From Deltaproteobacteria bacterium (GTDB lineage: Bacteria > Myxococcota_A > UBA9160 > JAJDAL01), in contig JAJDAL010000006.1 of the NCBI GenBank assembly GCA_029261875.1, positions 1-64,000 on the forward strand: a stretch of DNA of 64,000 bases. The letters run 5' to 3'. The translations under genes and the position numbers were made by a program. Of the stretch, positions 52,070 to 61,638 are shown piece by piece. Every line of letters begins with the position of its first letter. The first letter of the stretch is position 1. The notes under the pieces were generated by a model. It saw only the letters and a program-made list of their open reading frames with translations. It was not told the DNA's origin and did no database searches.

Positions 52070-53617
52070 ATGGCCCTTGGATTTTGGAACCTGGCAGCCG
52101 CCTCACCGGACCGTCTCGCATTGGTCGATCCCGAGCGCGGCGAGATCAAGGCGGGCGAATTGGCCGCGGCCTCCAACCAGCTCGTGCACGGACTGCGTTC
52201 GCTCGGATTCGAGCAAGGCGACTGTGTCGCCGCCGTCCTTCCCAACAATGCCGCCATCCTCGAGCTGTATCTCGCCTGCGCGCAGGCGGGCTTCTACCTG
52301 ACGCCCATCAACCACCACCTGACGGCGCCCGAGATTGCCTACATCGCAAACGATTGCGACGCGAAGGCCTTCGTTGGTAGCGCGAAATTCGCGCAAGCCT
52401 GCACCGGCGCCGTCAAGGAACTCTCTCTTCCCGCGGAGGCGCTGTTCAGCGACGGAACCCTCGAGGGATTTCGCGATTACGAAGAATTGAAGCGCGGCCA
52501 ATCGACGGAACTTCCGGAGAAGCGAACCGCCGGCGCGGTCATGAACTACACGTCCGGCACCACCGGACAACCCAAGGGTGTACGGCGCAAGCTCACGCCC
52601 CTGGATCCCGACATCGCGGGCACACTCTATTCCGCCTTTCTCCAGATGTTCGGACTGAAGCCCGAGGACGACAATGTTCATTTGTGCGGCTCTCCGCTCT
52701 ACCACACGGCGGTATTGGTGTTCGCCTCGTGCTCGCTCCACCTGGGACACACCGTGGTGCTGATGGAGAAGTGGACCCCGGAAAGCTGCCTGCAGCTGAT
52801 CGAGAAATACCGCGTGACCCAGAGCCACATGGTCCCGACCCAATTCCATCGCCTGCTCGGCTTGCCGGAGGAGGTGCGCGCCAAGTACGACGTGTCTTCC
52901 CTGCGCTGCATGGTGCACGCCGCCGCGCCCTGCCCGGTGGAAATCAAACAACGCATGCTCGAATGGTGGGGATCCTCGATCTACGAATACTATGCGGCCA
53001 GCGAGGGCGGCGGCACCCTGGTTCCGCCGGACGAATGGCTCAAGTATCCCGGCACCGTGGGACGCCCCTGGGCCAATGCGGAGATCAAGATCTACAACGA
53101 CGAAGGCGAAGAATTGCCCGCCGGTGAAACCGGCACCGTGTACATGAAGTTGGGCGATGCCGCTTTCGAGTACTACAAGGACAAGAAGAAGACCGACAAG
53201 AGCCGCCTCGGGAATTTCTTCACCGTGGGCGACATCGGATACCTGAACGAGGACGGCTACTTGTTCCTCTGTGATCGCAAGGCCGACATGATCATTTCCG
53301 GTGGCGTGAACATCTATCCGGCGGAGATCGAAGCGGTCCTTCTCACCTGCCCGTGGGTGGCCGATGCCGCGGCCTTCGGCATCCCCCACGCGGATTGGGG
53401 CGAAGAAGTCAAAGCCGTGATCGAACCCATTCCGGAAGAAACCGCCGGCGAGGAGCTGGCGGAGAAGATCCTGGCGTTCTGCCGCGACAAACTCGCCAAG
53501 TACAAGACACCGCGCTCCATCGACTTCACCCAGGAGATGCCGCGCGACCCCAACGGGAAACTCTACAAGCGCAAGCTTCGCGATCCCTATTGGGAAGGGA
53601 AAGAACGGGCCATCTAG
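52070..53617 (+). CDS. Acyl-CoA synthetase (FadD17/FadD19-like)
   Basis: The 515-residue AMP-forming ligase has YTSGTTGQPKGVRRKL as the P-loop, YYAASEGGGT as the A5 motif, DRKADMIISGGVNIYPAEIE as the A8 hinge and a catalytic Lys in PRDPNGKLYKRKL. The length and MALGFWNLAAASPDR start are like steroid side-chain FadDs (FadD17/19). It starts 3 bp after the TetR stop, so it is co-transcribed. Side-chain activation is inferred from context. Confidence 0.88.
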   Translation: MALGFWNLAAASPDRLALVDPERGEIKAGELAAASNQLVHGLRSLGFEQGDCVAAVLPNNAAILELYLACAQAGFYLTPINHHLTAPEIAYIANDCDAKAFVGSAKFAQACTGAVKELSLPAEALFSDGTLEGFRDYEELKRGQSTELPEKRTAGAVMNYTSGTTGQPKGVRRKLTPLDPDIAGTLYSAFLQMFGLKPEDDNVHLCGSPLYHTAVLVFASCSLHLGHTVVLMEKWTPESCLQLIEKYRVTQSHMVPTQFHRLLGLPEEVRAKYDVSSLRCMVHAAAPCPVEIKQRMLEWWGSSIYEYYAASEGGGTLVPPDEWLKYPGTVGRPWANAEIKIYNDEGEELPAGETGTVYMKLGDAAFEYYKDKKKTDKSRLGNFFTVGDIGYLNEDGYLFLCDRKADMIISGGVNIYPAEIEAVLLTCPWVADAAAFGIPHADWGEEVKAVIEPIPEETAGEELAEKILAFCRDKLAKYKTPRSIDFTQEMPRDPNGKLYKRKLRDPYWEGKERAI

Positions 53618-53635
53618 TCCGAGGGAGCGTCGACG

Positions 53636-54769
53636 TTGAACTTTGCCTTTTCGGAAGAACAAGAAGAGTTTCGCGAGACCCTGCGCCGCTTCTTCGAAGA
53701 GCGCGCGTCGTCTCTCGACGTGCGCCGTACGATGGAGACCCGCGAGGGTTTCGACGCGGCGCTCTGGAAGCAGATGGGTGAAGAGCTCGGGCTCCAGGGT
53801 GTGGGGATCCCCGAAGCCTACGGGGGCCAGGGCTTCGGCTTCCTCGAACTCGCCATCGTGCAGGAAGAAATGGGCCGGGTTCTATTTCCCGCTCCCTACT
53901 TCGGGAGTATCGGTCTCGCCGCCAACGCGATTCTGAACGCCGGGAGCGAGGATCAGAAACGCGCGCTGCTACCGGGCATCGCCAGCGGGGAGACAATTGG
54001 CAGCCTGGCGCTTCTCGAAGGGAAGGGAGGTTGGGATGCGGCGCAAATCGGCCTCGAATTCCGGCCCGATGGCGACAGCGTCCGCATCACCGGAGCCAAG
54101 GAACTCGTCGTCGACGCGCCTTGCGCCAACCTCTGGATCGTGGCGGGTCGCTCTCCCGGATCGAAGGGCGAGCAGGGGATCGGCTTGGCGGTGGTGCGCG
54201 GCGATGATCCCGGGGTCCGTGTCGCCCCCTGCGATTCCCTGGATCTGACCCGCAAGCTGGGACGCGTCGAATTCGCCGATTCGCGCGGCGAAGTCATGGC
54301 CGGCGCCGGCAACGATGCCGCGAAGGCACTCGAGAAAACCCTTCGCCAAGCCTCGACCCTGCTCGCGGCTGAGTGCGCGGGCGGCGCCGCGCGTTGCCTC
54401 GAAATGGCCGTCGCCTACGCGAAAACGCGCCACCAGTTCGCGCGCCCGATCGGATCCTTCCAGGCCATCAAACACAAATGCGCGGAGATGTTGCTCGAAG
54501 TCGAAACCGCCAAGTCCGGTGCCTATTACGCCGCCTGGGCGGCCAGCGAAGACGACGCGGAACTCGCCATCGCGTCGAGCATGGCCAAAGCCTGCTGCGC
54601 GGAAGCGTTCCTTCAAACCTCCACGGAGAACATCCAGATCCACGGGGGGATCGGGTTCACCTGGGAACACGACGCCCATCTCTACTACCGCCGCGCCAAA
54701 TCCAACGAGATGCTGCTGGGCTCGCCAGGCACTCATCGCGCTCAATTGGCGACGGAACTCGGCTTCTAG
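53636..54769 (+). CDS. Acyl-CoA dehydrogenase
   Basis: The 377-residue ACAD starts at TTG 53636. MNFAFSEEQEEFRETLRRF, RHQFARPIGSFQAIKHK and IQIHGGIGFTWEHDAHLYYR are diagnostic. The terminal YEGT loop is absent (NEMLLGSPGTHR), as in the FadE28-type subunit, which it resembles more than the first ACAD. It may pair with another ACAD, for example the FadE29-like proteins at 43759 or 63720. It ends the operon. Confidence 0.87.
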   Translation: MNFAFSEEQEEFRETLRRFFEERASSLDVRRTMETREGFDAALWKQMGEELGLQGVGIPEAYGGQGFGFLELAIVQEEMGRVLFPAPYFGSIGLAANAILNAGSEDQKRALLPGIASGETIGSLALLEGKGGWDAAQIGLEFRPDGDSVRITGAKELVVDAPCANLWIVAGRSPGSKGEQGIGLAVVRGDDPGVRVAPCDSLDLTRKLGRVEFADSRGEVMAGAGNDAAKALEKTLRQASTLLAAECAGGAARCLEMAVAYAKTRHQFARPIGSFQAIKHKCAEMLLEVETAKSGAYYAAWAASEDDAELAIASSMAKACCAEAFLQTSTENIQIHGGIGFTWEHDAHLYYRRAKSNEMLLGSPGTHRAQLATELGF

Positions 54770-54831
54770 CCCCAATCCTCATCTTCCGAAGCCTCGATCG
54801 CCTTCCGTTCGTGGTATGATCCCCACGAATC

Positions 54832-56121
54832 ATGCGAGTCGATTTTCGTACGCGAATTGTGATCGGCGGCTTGGTTTGCGTCGGGATGATCGCGCTCTCC
54901 CAGCGCGAATCCTTCGCCGCGCCCGGTGTATTCGAGATCAATCAGGCCTGTGCGGAAGCGGGCTGCTTTCCCGGGGATGCGCCGGGCTTTCCGGTCGAAA
55001 TCGTCTCCCCCGGGTCCTATCGCCTGGTGGGCAATCTCGCCAAGCCTCTCGGCGACAACGGCGCGATCCAGGTTTCGACTTCGGACGTCACGATCGACAT
55101 GCAGGGTTTTTCGATCACCGGACAACCTCGCCTCTTTCCCTCCGACCAACCCGGCGACGGAATCGCTTCGACCTTTCTCGAGGACGGCTTCACGAAGCGG
55201 ATCACCGTCCGCAACGGAACCTTACGCGACCTGCGATACGGTGTTTCCCTCGGTCGTGATGCGACCATTCAAAACGTCACGGCCCTCAACAACCGATTCG
55301 GTGGCTTCTACCTCGAGTCCGGACGCGTTCACGATTCAACGATGATCGGGGGGAACGACGGAATCACTCTGCTCTACGGAGGAGAGGTCGTTCGCTGTCG
55401 AATCATCGGGGCCTTCAACGGGATTCAGGCGTCCTTGAGCTCTTTGAGAAACGGCAGGGTTCGGATTTCCGATTCCTTGTTCTCGGGAAGCGAGAATACC
55501 GCGCTGCGCGCGAGCAGTTTCCCCCTGGAGATGCATCGCGTCGTCGTCCGTTCGAGTCTTCGCGGTATTGCCGGACCTACGGCGCTGATCGAGGAATCCT
55601 TTGTCGATGCGGACAAAGCGGTCGTGGCGCTGGGTGAGCCCGCTTCCCGCGTCACGAACAGCTGGATCGAGGGCGACACGAACGGGCTACGGCTCGGAGA
55701 CAACGCTCGGGTCCAGGGCAATTTCGTCCGCAACCACAACGGGATCGGGATCGAGGGCGGCGAAGGCTGCGCGCTGCTCGACAATGTTGTCCGCGGTTGC
55801 GGGGGGAGCGGGATCTTCGGCCAAGCGGGAACCACGGCAAGCGGAAACGTCAGCAGTGGGAACACCGATGACGGGATCTTCGCCAACGCCAAGAGCAACG
55901 TGCACGGCAACGTCACCCAGAACAACGAAGGCCATGGGATCTCGGTCAACGCACCGAGCCGGGTGGTGGGCAATGTGTCCGTCGACAACACGCGCAATGG
56001 ACTCCGAATGCAGACGGCTGTGGGGTACGGGGAGAACGTGCTCGGCGACAACGACGAAGGCGATGTTTCCGGGGGACAGTCTCTGAGCGTCAACCTGTGT
56101 GGCGGGTCGCCATGTCCGTAA
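54832..56121 (+). CDS. Secreted parallel beta-helix protein 1
   Basis: The 429-residue protein has a signal peptide of about residues 1-29 (IVIGGLVCVGMIALSQRESFA). A conserved N-cap follows (INQACAEAGCFPGDAPGFPV, then PGSYRLVGNL), then about 15 turns of right-handed parallel beta-helix with G-N-V-x-x-N ladders. A C-cap closes with CGGSPCP. First of four paralogues. The family resembles pectate-lyase-fold adhesins or polysaccharide-binding proteins; no lyase residues are visible. Promoter candidate: TATGAT just upstream. Confidence 0.85.
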   Translation: MRVDFRTRIVIGGLVCVGMIALSQRESFAAPGVFEINQACAEAGCFPGDAPGFPVEIVSPGSYRLVGNLAKPLGDNGAIQVSTSDVTIDMQGFSITGQPRLFPSDQPGDGIASTFLEDGFTKRITVRNGTLRDLRYGVSLGRDATIQNVTALNNRFGGFYLESGRVHDSTMIGGNDGITLLYGGEVVRCRIIGAFNGIQASLSSLRNGRVRISDSLFSGSENTALRASSFPLEMHRVVVRSSLRGIAGPTALIEESFVDADKAVVALGEPASRVTNSWIEGDTNGLRLGDNARVQGNFVRNHNGIGIEGGEGCALLDNVVRGCGGSGIFGQAGTTASGNVSSGNTDDGIFANAKSNVHGNVTQNNEGHGISVNAPSRVVGNVSVDNTRNGLRMQTAVGYGENVLGDNDEGDVSGGQSLSVNLCGGSPCP

Positions 56122-57416
56122 TTTCGCGCTTCGCCGTCATTGCGTTTATCGCGACCGTGGTCGGGCCAGCCACGGCCAGCGCGGCGCCCGGAGTGATCGA
56201 ACTCAGCCAGGCGTGTGCGGCAACCGGTTGCACCGGCGGCGACCCACCCGGATTCCCCATCAATCTGAGTCAACCCGGAAGCTATCGCCTCACGAGCAAC
56301 CTCCACGTCGACCATCCCGACCTCGACGCCATCGCGATCACCGCACACGGTGCTCTCATCGACCTCGGCGGATTTCAGATTTCCGGCCCCTGCGATCCCC
56401 CCACCCCCTGCGGCGGAATCACGGCCGGTGGCAGTGGCGTACTCGGCGGAAGCGAATCCCACGTCCGCAATGGAACCATCCGCGGCTTCAAGGGCAATGG
56501 AATCACCCTGATCGAATCCGCGACCGTCGAAGACCTGATCCTCGAGAACAACCAGAAAGGCGTGCAGGTTTTCAGCGGCTTGATTCGGCGCTCGCTGATT
56601 CAAAACAACACGAGCTTCGGCATCTCCCTCGTCACCGGTGGCATCGTCGAACACAATATGGTCCTCGGAAACGGCGATTCGGGAATCTTCCTCGACAATT
56701 CCACGCCGCCGGTCGGCGAACTGATCGTTCGGTTCAACTTGATTCGCAAGAACGTTGGCCACGGGATCGAGGCCCAGCGCGGCGCGTTGATCGAGGGCAA
56801 CCATCTGCTCGCCAACCTGCGATCGGGCATCCTTTCTCCGATCACCACCACTCTCGACGTCGGGTCGCTGCTGCGCGCGGAACGCAATGCCATTTGCCAG
56901 AGCGGGGAGACCGGGATCTCCGTCGGCGCAAACGCACAGATCATCGAAAACACGGTGGCCTCGAGTCAGGGGGACGGCATCCACGCGGGAGCGGGCGCAC
57001 TCGTGGTCGGAAGCGTGGCCTTTTCGAACACCGGTCGCGGATTCGACGTCGGCGACGGAAGCGCTGTCCTCGAAAGTGTCGCACGCGCGAATGGCTCGAC
57101 GGGGATTCGAGGCGGTGAGGGTTGCGTAATCCGTTCGAATCTCGCGCAAAACAGCGGTTCCAGCGGAATTTCAGCGGGCGCTGGCGCTCAGGTCTCGGAG
57201 AACGTCAGCAACGACAACGCTCTCGACGGCATCACTCTCGGTGGCGCGGGGCGTGCGTTCGGAAACGTAACGGCTTCGAACGATCGTTTCGGGTTGGGGC
57301 TCAACGCTTCCGCTGGCTATGCGGAGAACATCACCAACGACAACGGAACCGCCGAAGTGTTTTCCGGTGTGTCCACGGGAATCAACGTCTGCGGGGGCAA
57401 CACGACATGTCCCTGA
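56112..57416 (+). CDS. Secreted parallel beta-helix protein 2
   Basis: The 434-residue paralogue starts at ATG 56112 inside the last codons of gene 1 (10-bp overlap). The signal peptide is VIAFIATVVGPATASA, and the N-cap is SQACAATGCTGGDPPGFPIN with PGSYRLTSNL. The helix body is rich in Asn/Gly ladders such as GNGDSGIFLDN. The C-cap ends CGGNTTCP. An in-frame GTG at 56097 is less likely. The overlap implies translational coupling to gene 1. Confidence 0.85.
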   Translation: MSVISRFAVIAFIATVVGPATASAAPGVIELSQACAATGCTGGDPPGFPINLSQPGSYRLTSNLHVDHPDLDAIAITAHGALIDLGGFQISGPCDPPTPCGGITAGGSGVLGGSESHVRNGTIRGFKGNGITLIESATVEDLILENNQKGVQVFSGLIRRSLIQNNTSFGISLVTGGIVEHNMVLGNGDSGIFLDNSTPPVGELIVRFNLIRKNVGHGIEAQRGALIEGNHLLANLRSGILSPITTTLDVGSLLRAERNAICQSGETGISVGANAQIIENTVASSQGDGIHAGAGALVVGSVAFSNTGRGFDVGDGSAVLESVARANGSTGIRGGEGCVIRSNLAQNSGSSGISAGAGAQVSENVSNDNALDGITLGGAGRAFGNVTASNDRFGLGLNASAGYAENITNDNGTAEVFSGVSTGINVCGGNTTCP

Positions 57417-58684
57417 AGTCCGCACTCCAGATTTTCCTGTGCATCGCAGCTAGCGTTTTCCCGGGTCTCGCCCAGGCGAGCGGTCCCATCGAAATCGGCC
57501 CCGCGTGCGCGACCAGCGGCTGTATGCCGGGCGACGCCCCGGGCCTCCCCATCACGATTGGCGAGCCGGGTTCCTACCGCTTGACGGGCAATCTCGTACA
57601 GACGTCGCCGGCCGTGGACGCGATCCTCATCGAAGCATCCGACGTGTGGCTGGACATGGGCGGTTTTCACATTTCGGGCTCCTGCGCGGGCGACCCGCCG
57701 TGCGCACCCCAGGGCGTGGGAGCCGGCATTCGGAGCGCGTTCCCGACCGTGAACGTGACCGTTCGCAACGGAAGCCTGAGGAACATCTCGGGACATGGAA
57801 TCGACCTGCCCGGTGACCACCATCGCGTCGAAGGCGTGGTGGTCAATCGCACCGGGGGGAGCGGATTGAGCCTGGGAAGTGGCTACGTCCACACGTCTCA
57901 ATTCCTAAGGAACGCCGCGTATGGCGTCATCTTTCAGCACGACTCGATCGTCGCCGATTGCCAGGTTTCCCTGAACGGCCTGCAGGGAATAGCGAGTATC
58001 GGCGCGGGCGCGATTCTCGTGAGGAACGTCGCGCGGGGGAACCTTCGCGGAATCTATTCCATCGGCGGCGAGGCGGTTGTCGCGGACAATCAACTCGTCG
58101 ACAACCTCGAACAAGGTCTACTGCTTCTGGGAAATGGAGTGGTCGGGGGAAACGTCGCCCGGGGGAACGGGGCTGCGGGGATCGAGGCTTCGACCCCGGA
58201 CTCGGTGCTCGTCCGGAATGTTTCCGCCCAGAACGGTGGACACGGAATCAGCGGTCTGGAAGGGACTGTCGCAATCGACAACCTAGCCAGTGAAAACGAA
58301 GGCGATGGAATTCATACCGCTTCGGAATCCTTGGCGACGCGAAATCAAACCTTCGACAATGGGGTTCGCGGCGTGTTCGTCAATGTCGGATCGATTGCGC
58401 GCGAGAACACGTCGCGCAGCAACGGCGACGATGGGCTGTTCGCCAATGATTCCAGCAACGTGTCCGAAAACGCGGCCTCGGAGAACACGGGCCACGGAAT
58501 TTCGGTCAATGGGCGAAGCCGAATCTTCGGCAACACCAGCCGAGACAACACGCGGACCGGACTTCGCATGCAATCCAATACGGGGTTTTCGGAAAACCTG
58601 AGCTCAGGCAACGGCGAGGGCGAAACCTCGGGCGGCACCGCCATGGGGACCAATATGTGTGGAACCAATGTCGTCTGTCCGTAG
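57407..58684 (+). CDS. Secreted parallel beta-helix protein 3
   Basis: The 425-residue paralogue starts at ATG 57407, overlapping gene 2 by 10 bp. The signal peptide is IFLCIAASVFPGLAQASG, and the N-cap is GPACATSGCMPGDAPGLPIT with PGSYRLTGNL. It has helix turns with repeated N-x-x-RGN or SENASENTGHG patterns. The C-cap is CGTNVVCP. Stability in the periplasm or outside the cell is likely through terminal disulfides. Confidence 0.85.
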   Translation: MSLKSALQIFLCIAASVFPGLAQASGPIEIGPACATSGCMPGDAPGLPITIGEPGSYRLTGNLVQTSPAVDAILIEASDVWLDMGGFHISGSCAGDPPCAPQGVGAGIRSAFPTVNVTVRNGSLRNISGHGIDLPGDHHRVEGVVVNRTGGSGLSLGSGYVHTSQFLRNAAYGVIFQHDSIVADCQVSLNGLQGIASIGAGAILVRNVARGNLRGIYSIGGEAVVADNQLVDNLEQGLLLLGNGVVGGNVARGNGAAGIEASTPDSVLVRNVSAQNGGHGISGLEGTVAIDNLASENEGDGIHTASESLATRNQTFDNGVRGVFVNVGSIARENTSRSNGDDGLFANDSSNVSENAASENTGHGISVNGRSRIFGNTSRDNTRTGLRMQSNTGFSENLSSGNGEGETSGGTAMGTNMCGTNVVCP

Positions 58685-59996
58685 CCCGCTGATCCTGCTG
58701 ATTTTCGCGCTCGCGACCCTCGTCGCCAGCCTCGGCCACGCCGCCGACGGGGTCATTGGACTGAACCACGCCTGCGCGACCCAAACCGGTTGCCTCGAAG
58801 GAGACGATCCGGGCTTTCCGATTCAGATCGCGAAACCCGGCAGTTACCGGCTTACCGGAAACATCGTGGACCATTTCATTGGCGGTCCCCTCATCCCGAG
58901 CATCGGAATCCTCGTCGAATCGCCGGGCGTCTCCATCGACTTGGCGGGCTTCACGCTCCGCAACACCTGTATGGAGGACGAAAGCTGCAGCAACAGCGAG
59001 GTGTCTTTCACGGTCGGAATCTTGCACGTCGACACCGCGCTTCGCGTCAGCAACGGCACGGTTGGAGGCTTCGGCGCTTCCATCGTATCCGCGGGCCAAG
59101 AAGGGGGAATCCTCCTGGGTCGCAACCTCCGCTTGTCCCGGGCCAGTCACGATTCCACTGGCAATGGATCCAACGACGCAGGCGGTTCACTCCCGAACAG
59201 CGGCGTCCTGTGCACCCGGTGCAATCTCCGCGAGGCGCTCGGTGGTCTTCTGCTCCACGATGTCGAAATCACCGGCGCGCGCTGGCTTGGAGATTCGATG
59301 GCGGGGCAGGGAATCGTCCTCGACGGCATCCGACTGGAGGACCCCAAGAACCCGGGCGCCTTCCCCGGTGCGCCCGTTTCCGCTTCATCGTCAGGAGCCG
59401 TTCTACACCGTGTCGTCGGGGACCATTGGCACATCGCGGGCGGATGCGTCGTCATGTCGGACGTCCACCTCCGGCGGTCGCCGGAGAATCTTCACGCCGT
59501 CATCCTCAGCGCGGGACTGATCGTCGATTCCAGCCTGGTGGATTCCCAGGCAACGGGCGTCGTGGTTGTGGACAGCGTCCTCGTACGTCGCACCACGGTC
59601 TCGGGAAGCGACGGTGCAGCTTTCTTTGGTGCGAACGGAACCATTTCCATCTTCGATAGCCAGGCGAACGACAACGGTTCGGGCGTCACGCTGGAATCCA
59701 CGGGGTCCGTTCTCGTCGGCCGCTCGTCCATCGACGGAAACGGTGGACTGGGCGTTGGTTCGGGACGCGGCCAGGTCTTTGGCAGCACCCTGCGCGGCAA
59801 CACCGCAGCGGGAATCGCGCTGTCGGATTCGGGACGCGCGGTAGGCAACACGGTCACGGACACAACCGGCGGGGGCCTCATTCTGACGACGCGCGGTGGC
59901 CAGAGTGAAAACACCCTCTCGGGCAACACGGTCGATTTGAGTGGCGGCTTTCCGCTGGGTTCGAGCCTTTGCGGCACGAACCTCACCTGTCCCTAA
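58668..59996 (+). CDS. Secreted parallel beta-helix protein 4
   Basis: The 442-residue paralogue starts at ATG 58668, overlapping gene 3 by 17 bp; an in-frame GTG at 58659 is possible. The signal peptide is LILLIFALATLVASLGHA, and the N-cap is NHACATQTGCLEGDDPGFPI. It is the most diverged of the four, with a longer middle (CTRCNLREALGGLLLHDVEI) and fewer Asn ladders. The C-cap is CGTNLTCP. It overlaps the convergent PhyH gene by four bases. Confidence 0.83.
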   Translation: MSSVRSPLILLIFALATLVASLGHAADGVIGLNHACATQTGCLEGDDPGFPIQIAKPGSYRLTGNIVDHFIGGPLIPSIGILVESPGVSIDLAGFTLRNTCMEDESCSNSEVSFTVGILHVDTALRVSNGTVGGFGASIVSAGQEGGILLGRNLRLSRASHDSTGNGSNDAGGSLPNSGVLCTRCNLREALGGLLLHDVEITGARWLGDSMAGQGIVLDGIRLEDPKNPGAFPGAPVSASSSGAVLHRVVGDHWHIAGGCVVMSDVHLRRSPENLHAVILSAGLIVDSSLVDSQATGVVVVDSVLVRRTTVSGSDGAAFFGANGTISIFDSQANDNGSGVTLESTGSVLVGRSSIDGNGGLGVGSGRGQVFGSTLRGNTAAGIALSDSGRAVGNTVTDTTGGGLILTTRGGQSENTLSGNTVDLSGGFPLGSSLCGTNLTCP

Positions 59997-61201
59997 TTTC
60001 GATTCCCCACATGCCCCGGCGGTTGCGAGACGCTCGTGTGGGTCTTGCTGCGTACCTCGTTCAAGCGTTTGCGGTTGCGCTCGGCGGCCTCGGGGTCCGT
60101 CGGGGGTTGTGCGAAGCCCGTGTAGAGGACTTTGCGCGTGCTCTTCACCGGCGGCTGACTCATGTGCTGGGTACAACTGAGGTGCACCGTCACATCGCCG
60201 GTCTTCGTAGGGAGGTCGATGGGTTCGAGGTCCAGGCCCGGCTGCACGCAGGGCGCGGGCCAAACCAGGGCGCGGTGGGTGCCGGGGACGACGCGTAGCT
60301 GGCCCGAACCCGCATCGGCACCCGTCACCGAAATACCAACCGTGAGCGAACAGCATTCATAGGAGTGGCGGCCCAGGCTGCAGTCCTTGTGCCAGGGGAC
60401 ATCCGAGATGCCTTTCACGACTCCGATCGGCTTGATGAGTGCACCGACCCGCGCGCCCGTCCTGCGCGGCTCGTGTCCGACGCCCGGAATGCGCCCAATC
60501 CGCAGGAACCGATCCTCGTCGATCAGCGCGCGCGTCGTTTCGGAGTAGCGCTCGAAACCTTCCATGCGGACCAAATGCTCTTCCCCGTCATGGGTCGTGG
60601 CGAACCATGCCTTGGGGTCACCTTTCTCGTAGTGAGGAGCTGCGCCGGGATAGTCCGCTTCGACGGCCGCCATTTCTTCTCGGGAAAAGAGACCTCGAAT
60701 ATGGAGGTATCCGGCTTGCTCGAGGAAGGCGCGCATGTCCTCGTCGGAGTCTTCCGGTTTAAAACTGCGGCGCACGTCGGTGTCGAAGTCGACGTCGCCC
60801 CGGGCGTAGATGCGACGACCGTCGAGCGCTGCGCGCAGAACCAGCCACCAGTTGAGAAAGTCCGGCAGGCCGCCTTCGGGCATGTCGAGCAAGCGGTTAC
60901 TCATGAGCGCAACGGGTGTGCTTTGATCGTTGACGAGATCACTCCATTGGGGAGCGGTGAGTCGCGCTCGCGCCTTGCCTTGGTTTCCAGCGCTCACCGC
61001 GACGCGGTCCCCATTCCAGGTCAACGTCCAGGGCTCGCCGTCGGTCTCGATGCAGAAGGGCACCAGTTCGAGTGCACGGGCGCCGGGTTCGATTAACGCC
61101 TGATGGTTGTCGAAGAGACCCGGGAGGGTCTCGCCGAAGAACGAAGCCGTTTCGATCGGCGCCTGCTCGGCGTCCGAACGCGTTCTCAGGTCGACCGACA
61201 T
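59993..61201 (-). CDS. Phytanoyl-CoA dioxygenase family protein with N-terminal extension
   Basis: The 402-residue protein has an N-terminal ~140-residue part (RLTAPQWSDLVNDQSTPVAL, ALDGRRIYARGDVDF) that resembles an SCP2-like sterol-carrier domain. The C-terminal PhyH domain has iron ligands His271/Asp273 (PWHKDCSLG) and a distal His (GDVTVHLSCTQH). PhyH enzymes hydroxylate CoA esters or small molecules with 2-oxoglutarate. The two-domain pairing would let it act on a bulky lipid; that is inference. Confidence 0.8.
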   Translation of the reverse strand: MSVDLRTRSDAEQAPIETASFFGETLPGLFDNHQALIEPGARALELVPFCIETDGEPWTLTWNGDRVAVSAGNQGKARARLTAPQWSDLVNDQSTPVALMSNRLLDMPEGGLPDFLNWWLVLRAALDGRRIYARGDVDFDTDVRRSFKPEDSDEDMRAFLEQAGYLHIRGLFSREEMAAVEADYPGAAPHYEKGDPKAWFATTHDGEEHLVRMEGFERYSETTRALIDEDRFLRIGRIPGVGHEPRRTGARVGALIKPIGVVKGISDVPWHKDCSLGRHSYECCSLTVGISVTGADAGSGQLRVVPGTHRALVWPAPCVQPGLDLEPIDLPTKTGDVTVHLSCTQHMSQPPVKSTRKVLYTGFAQPPTDPEAAERNRKRLNEVRSKTHTSVSQPPGHVGNRN

Positions 61202-61205
61202 CGCG

Positions 61206-61625
61206 CTACCAGTGCCCCGTATTGGGCATGGAGGCCCAGGGCTCCTGGGCGTCGAGGGCGCCGCCTTTTTGCAAGAGTTCGATCGAGATGTTGTCCGGGG
61301 AACGCACGAAGGCCATGTGGCCGTCGCGCGGCGGCCGGTTGATCGTGACGCCCGCGTCCATCAGGCGTTGGCAGGTGTCGTAGATGTCGTCCACCTGAAA
61401 CGCCAGATGGCCGAAGTTGCGCCCTTCGTCGAGCTCTTCGGGATCCCAGTTGTAGGTGATCTCGATCTGCGCATCCGGGGTTTCCGGTGCGCTGAGGAAC
61501 ACGAGGGTGAAGCGCCCGGCTTCCACTTCGAAGCGGCGATCTTCGCGCAAGCCGAGTTTGTTGCAGAAGAAATCCAGGCTGGCGTCGAGATCCGTGGCTC
61601 GGATCATCGTGTGCAGAAAGCGCAT
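61206..61625 (-). CDS. gloA: Glyoxalase I (lactoylglutathione lyase)
   Basis: The 139-residue VOC enzyme has ligands in the GloA positions: His5 ([10 protein letters not shown]), Glu55 (QIEITYNWD), His73 ([10 protein letters not shown]) and Glu117 (SIELLQ). GloA isomerises the methylglyoxal-glutathione hemithioacetal. The adjacent glutathione S-transferase-like gene, 13 bp upstream on the same strand, fits glutathione use. It is more specific than the VOC genes at the left of the window. Confidence 0.85.
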   Translation of the reverse strand: MRFLHTMIRATDLDASLDFFCNKLGLREDRRFEVEAGRFTLVFLSAPETPDAQIEITYNWDPEELDEGRNFGHLAFQVDDIYDTCQRLMDAGVTINRPPRDGHMAFVRSPDNISIELLQKGGALDAQEPWASMPNTGHW

Positions 61626-61638
61626 GGTCGACCTTTCA

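Noticed and set aside
55200..58600. Repeated Asn/Gly-rich DNA in the beta-helix genes as a CRISPR or satellite repeat
   Set aside because: The repeats are degenerate, in frame and match beta-helix turns; no equal repeat-spacer pattern.
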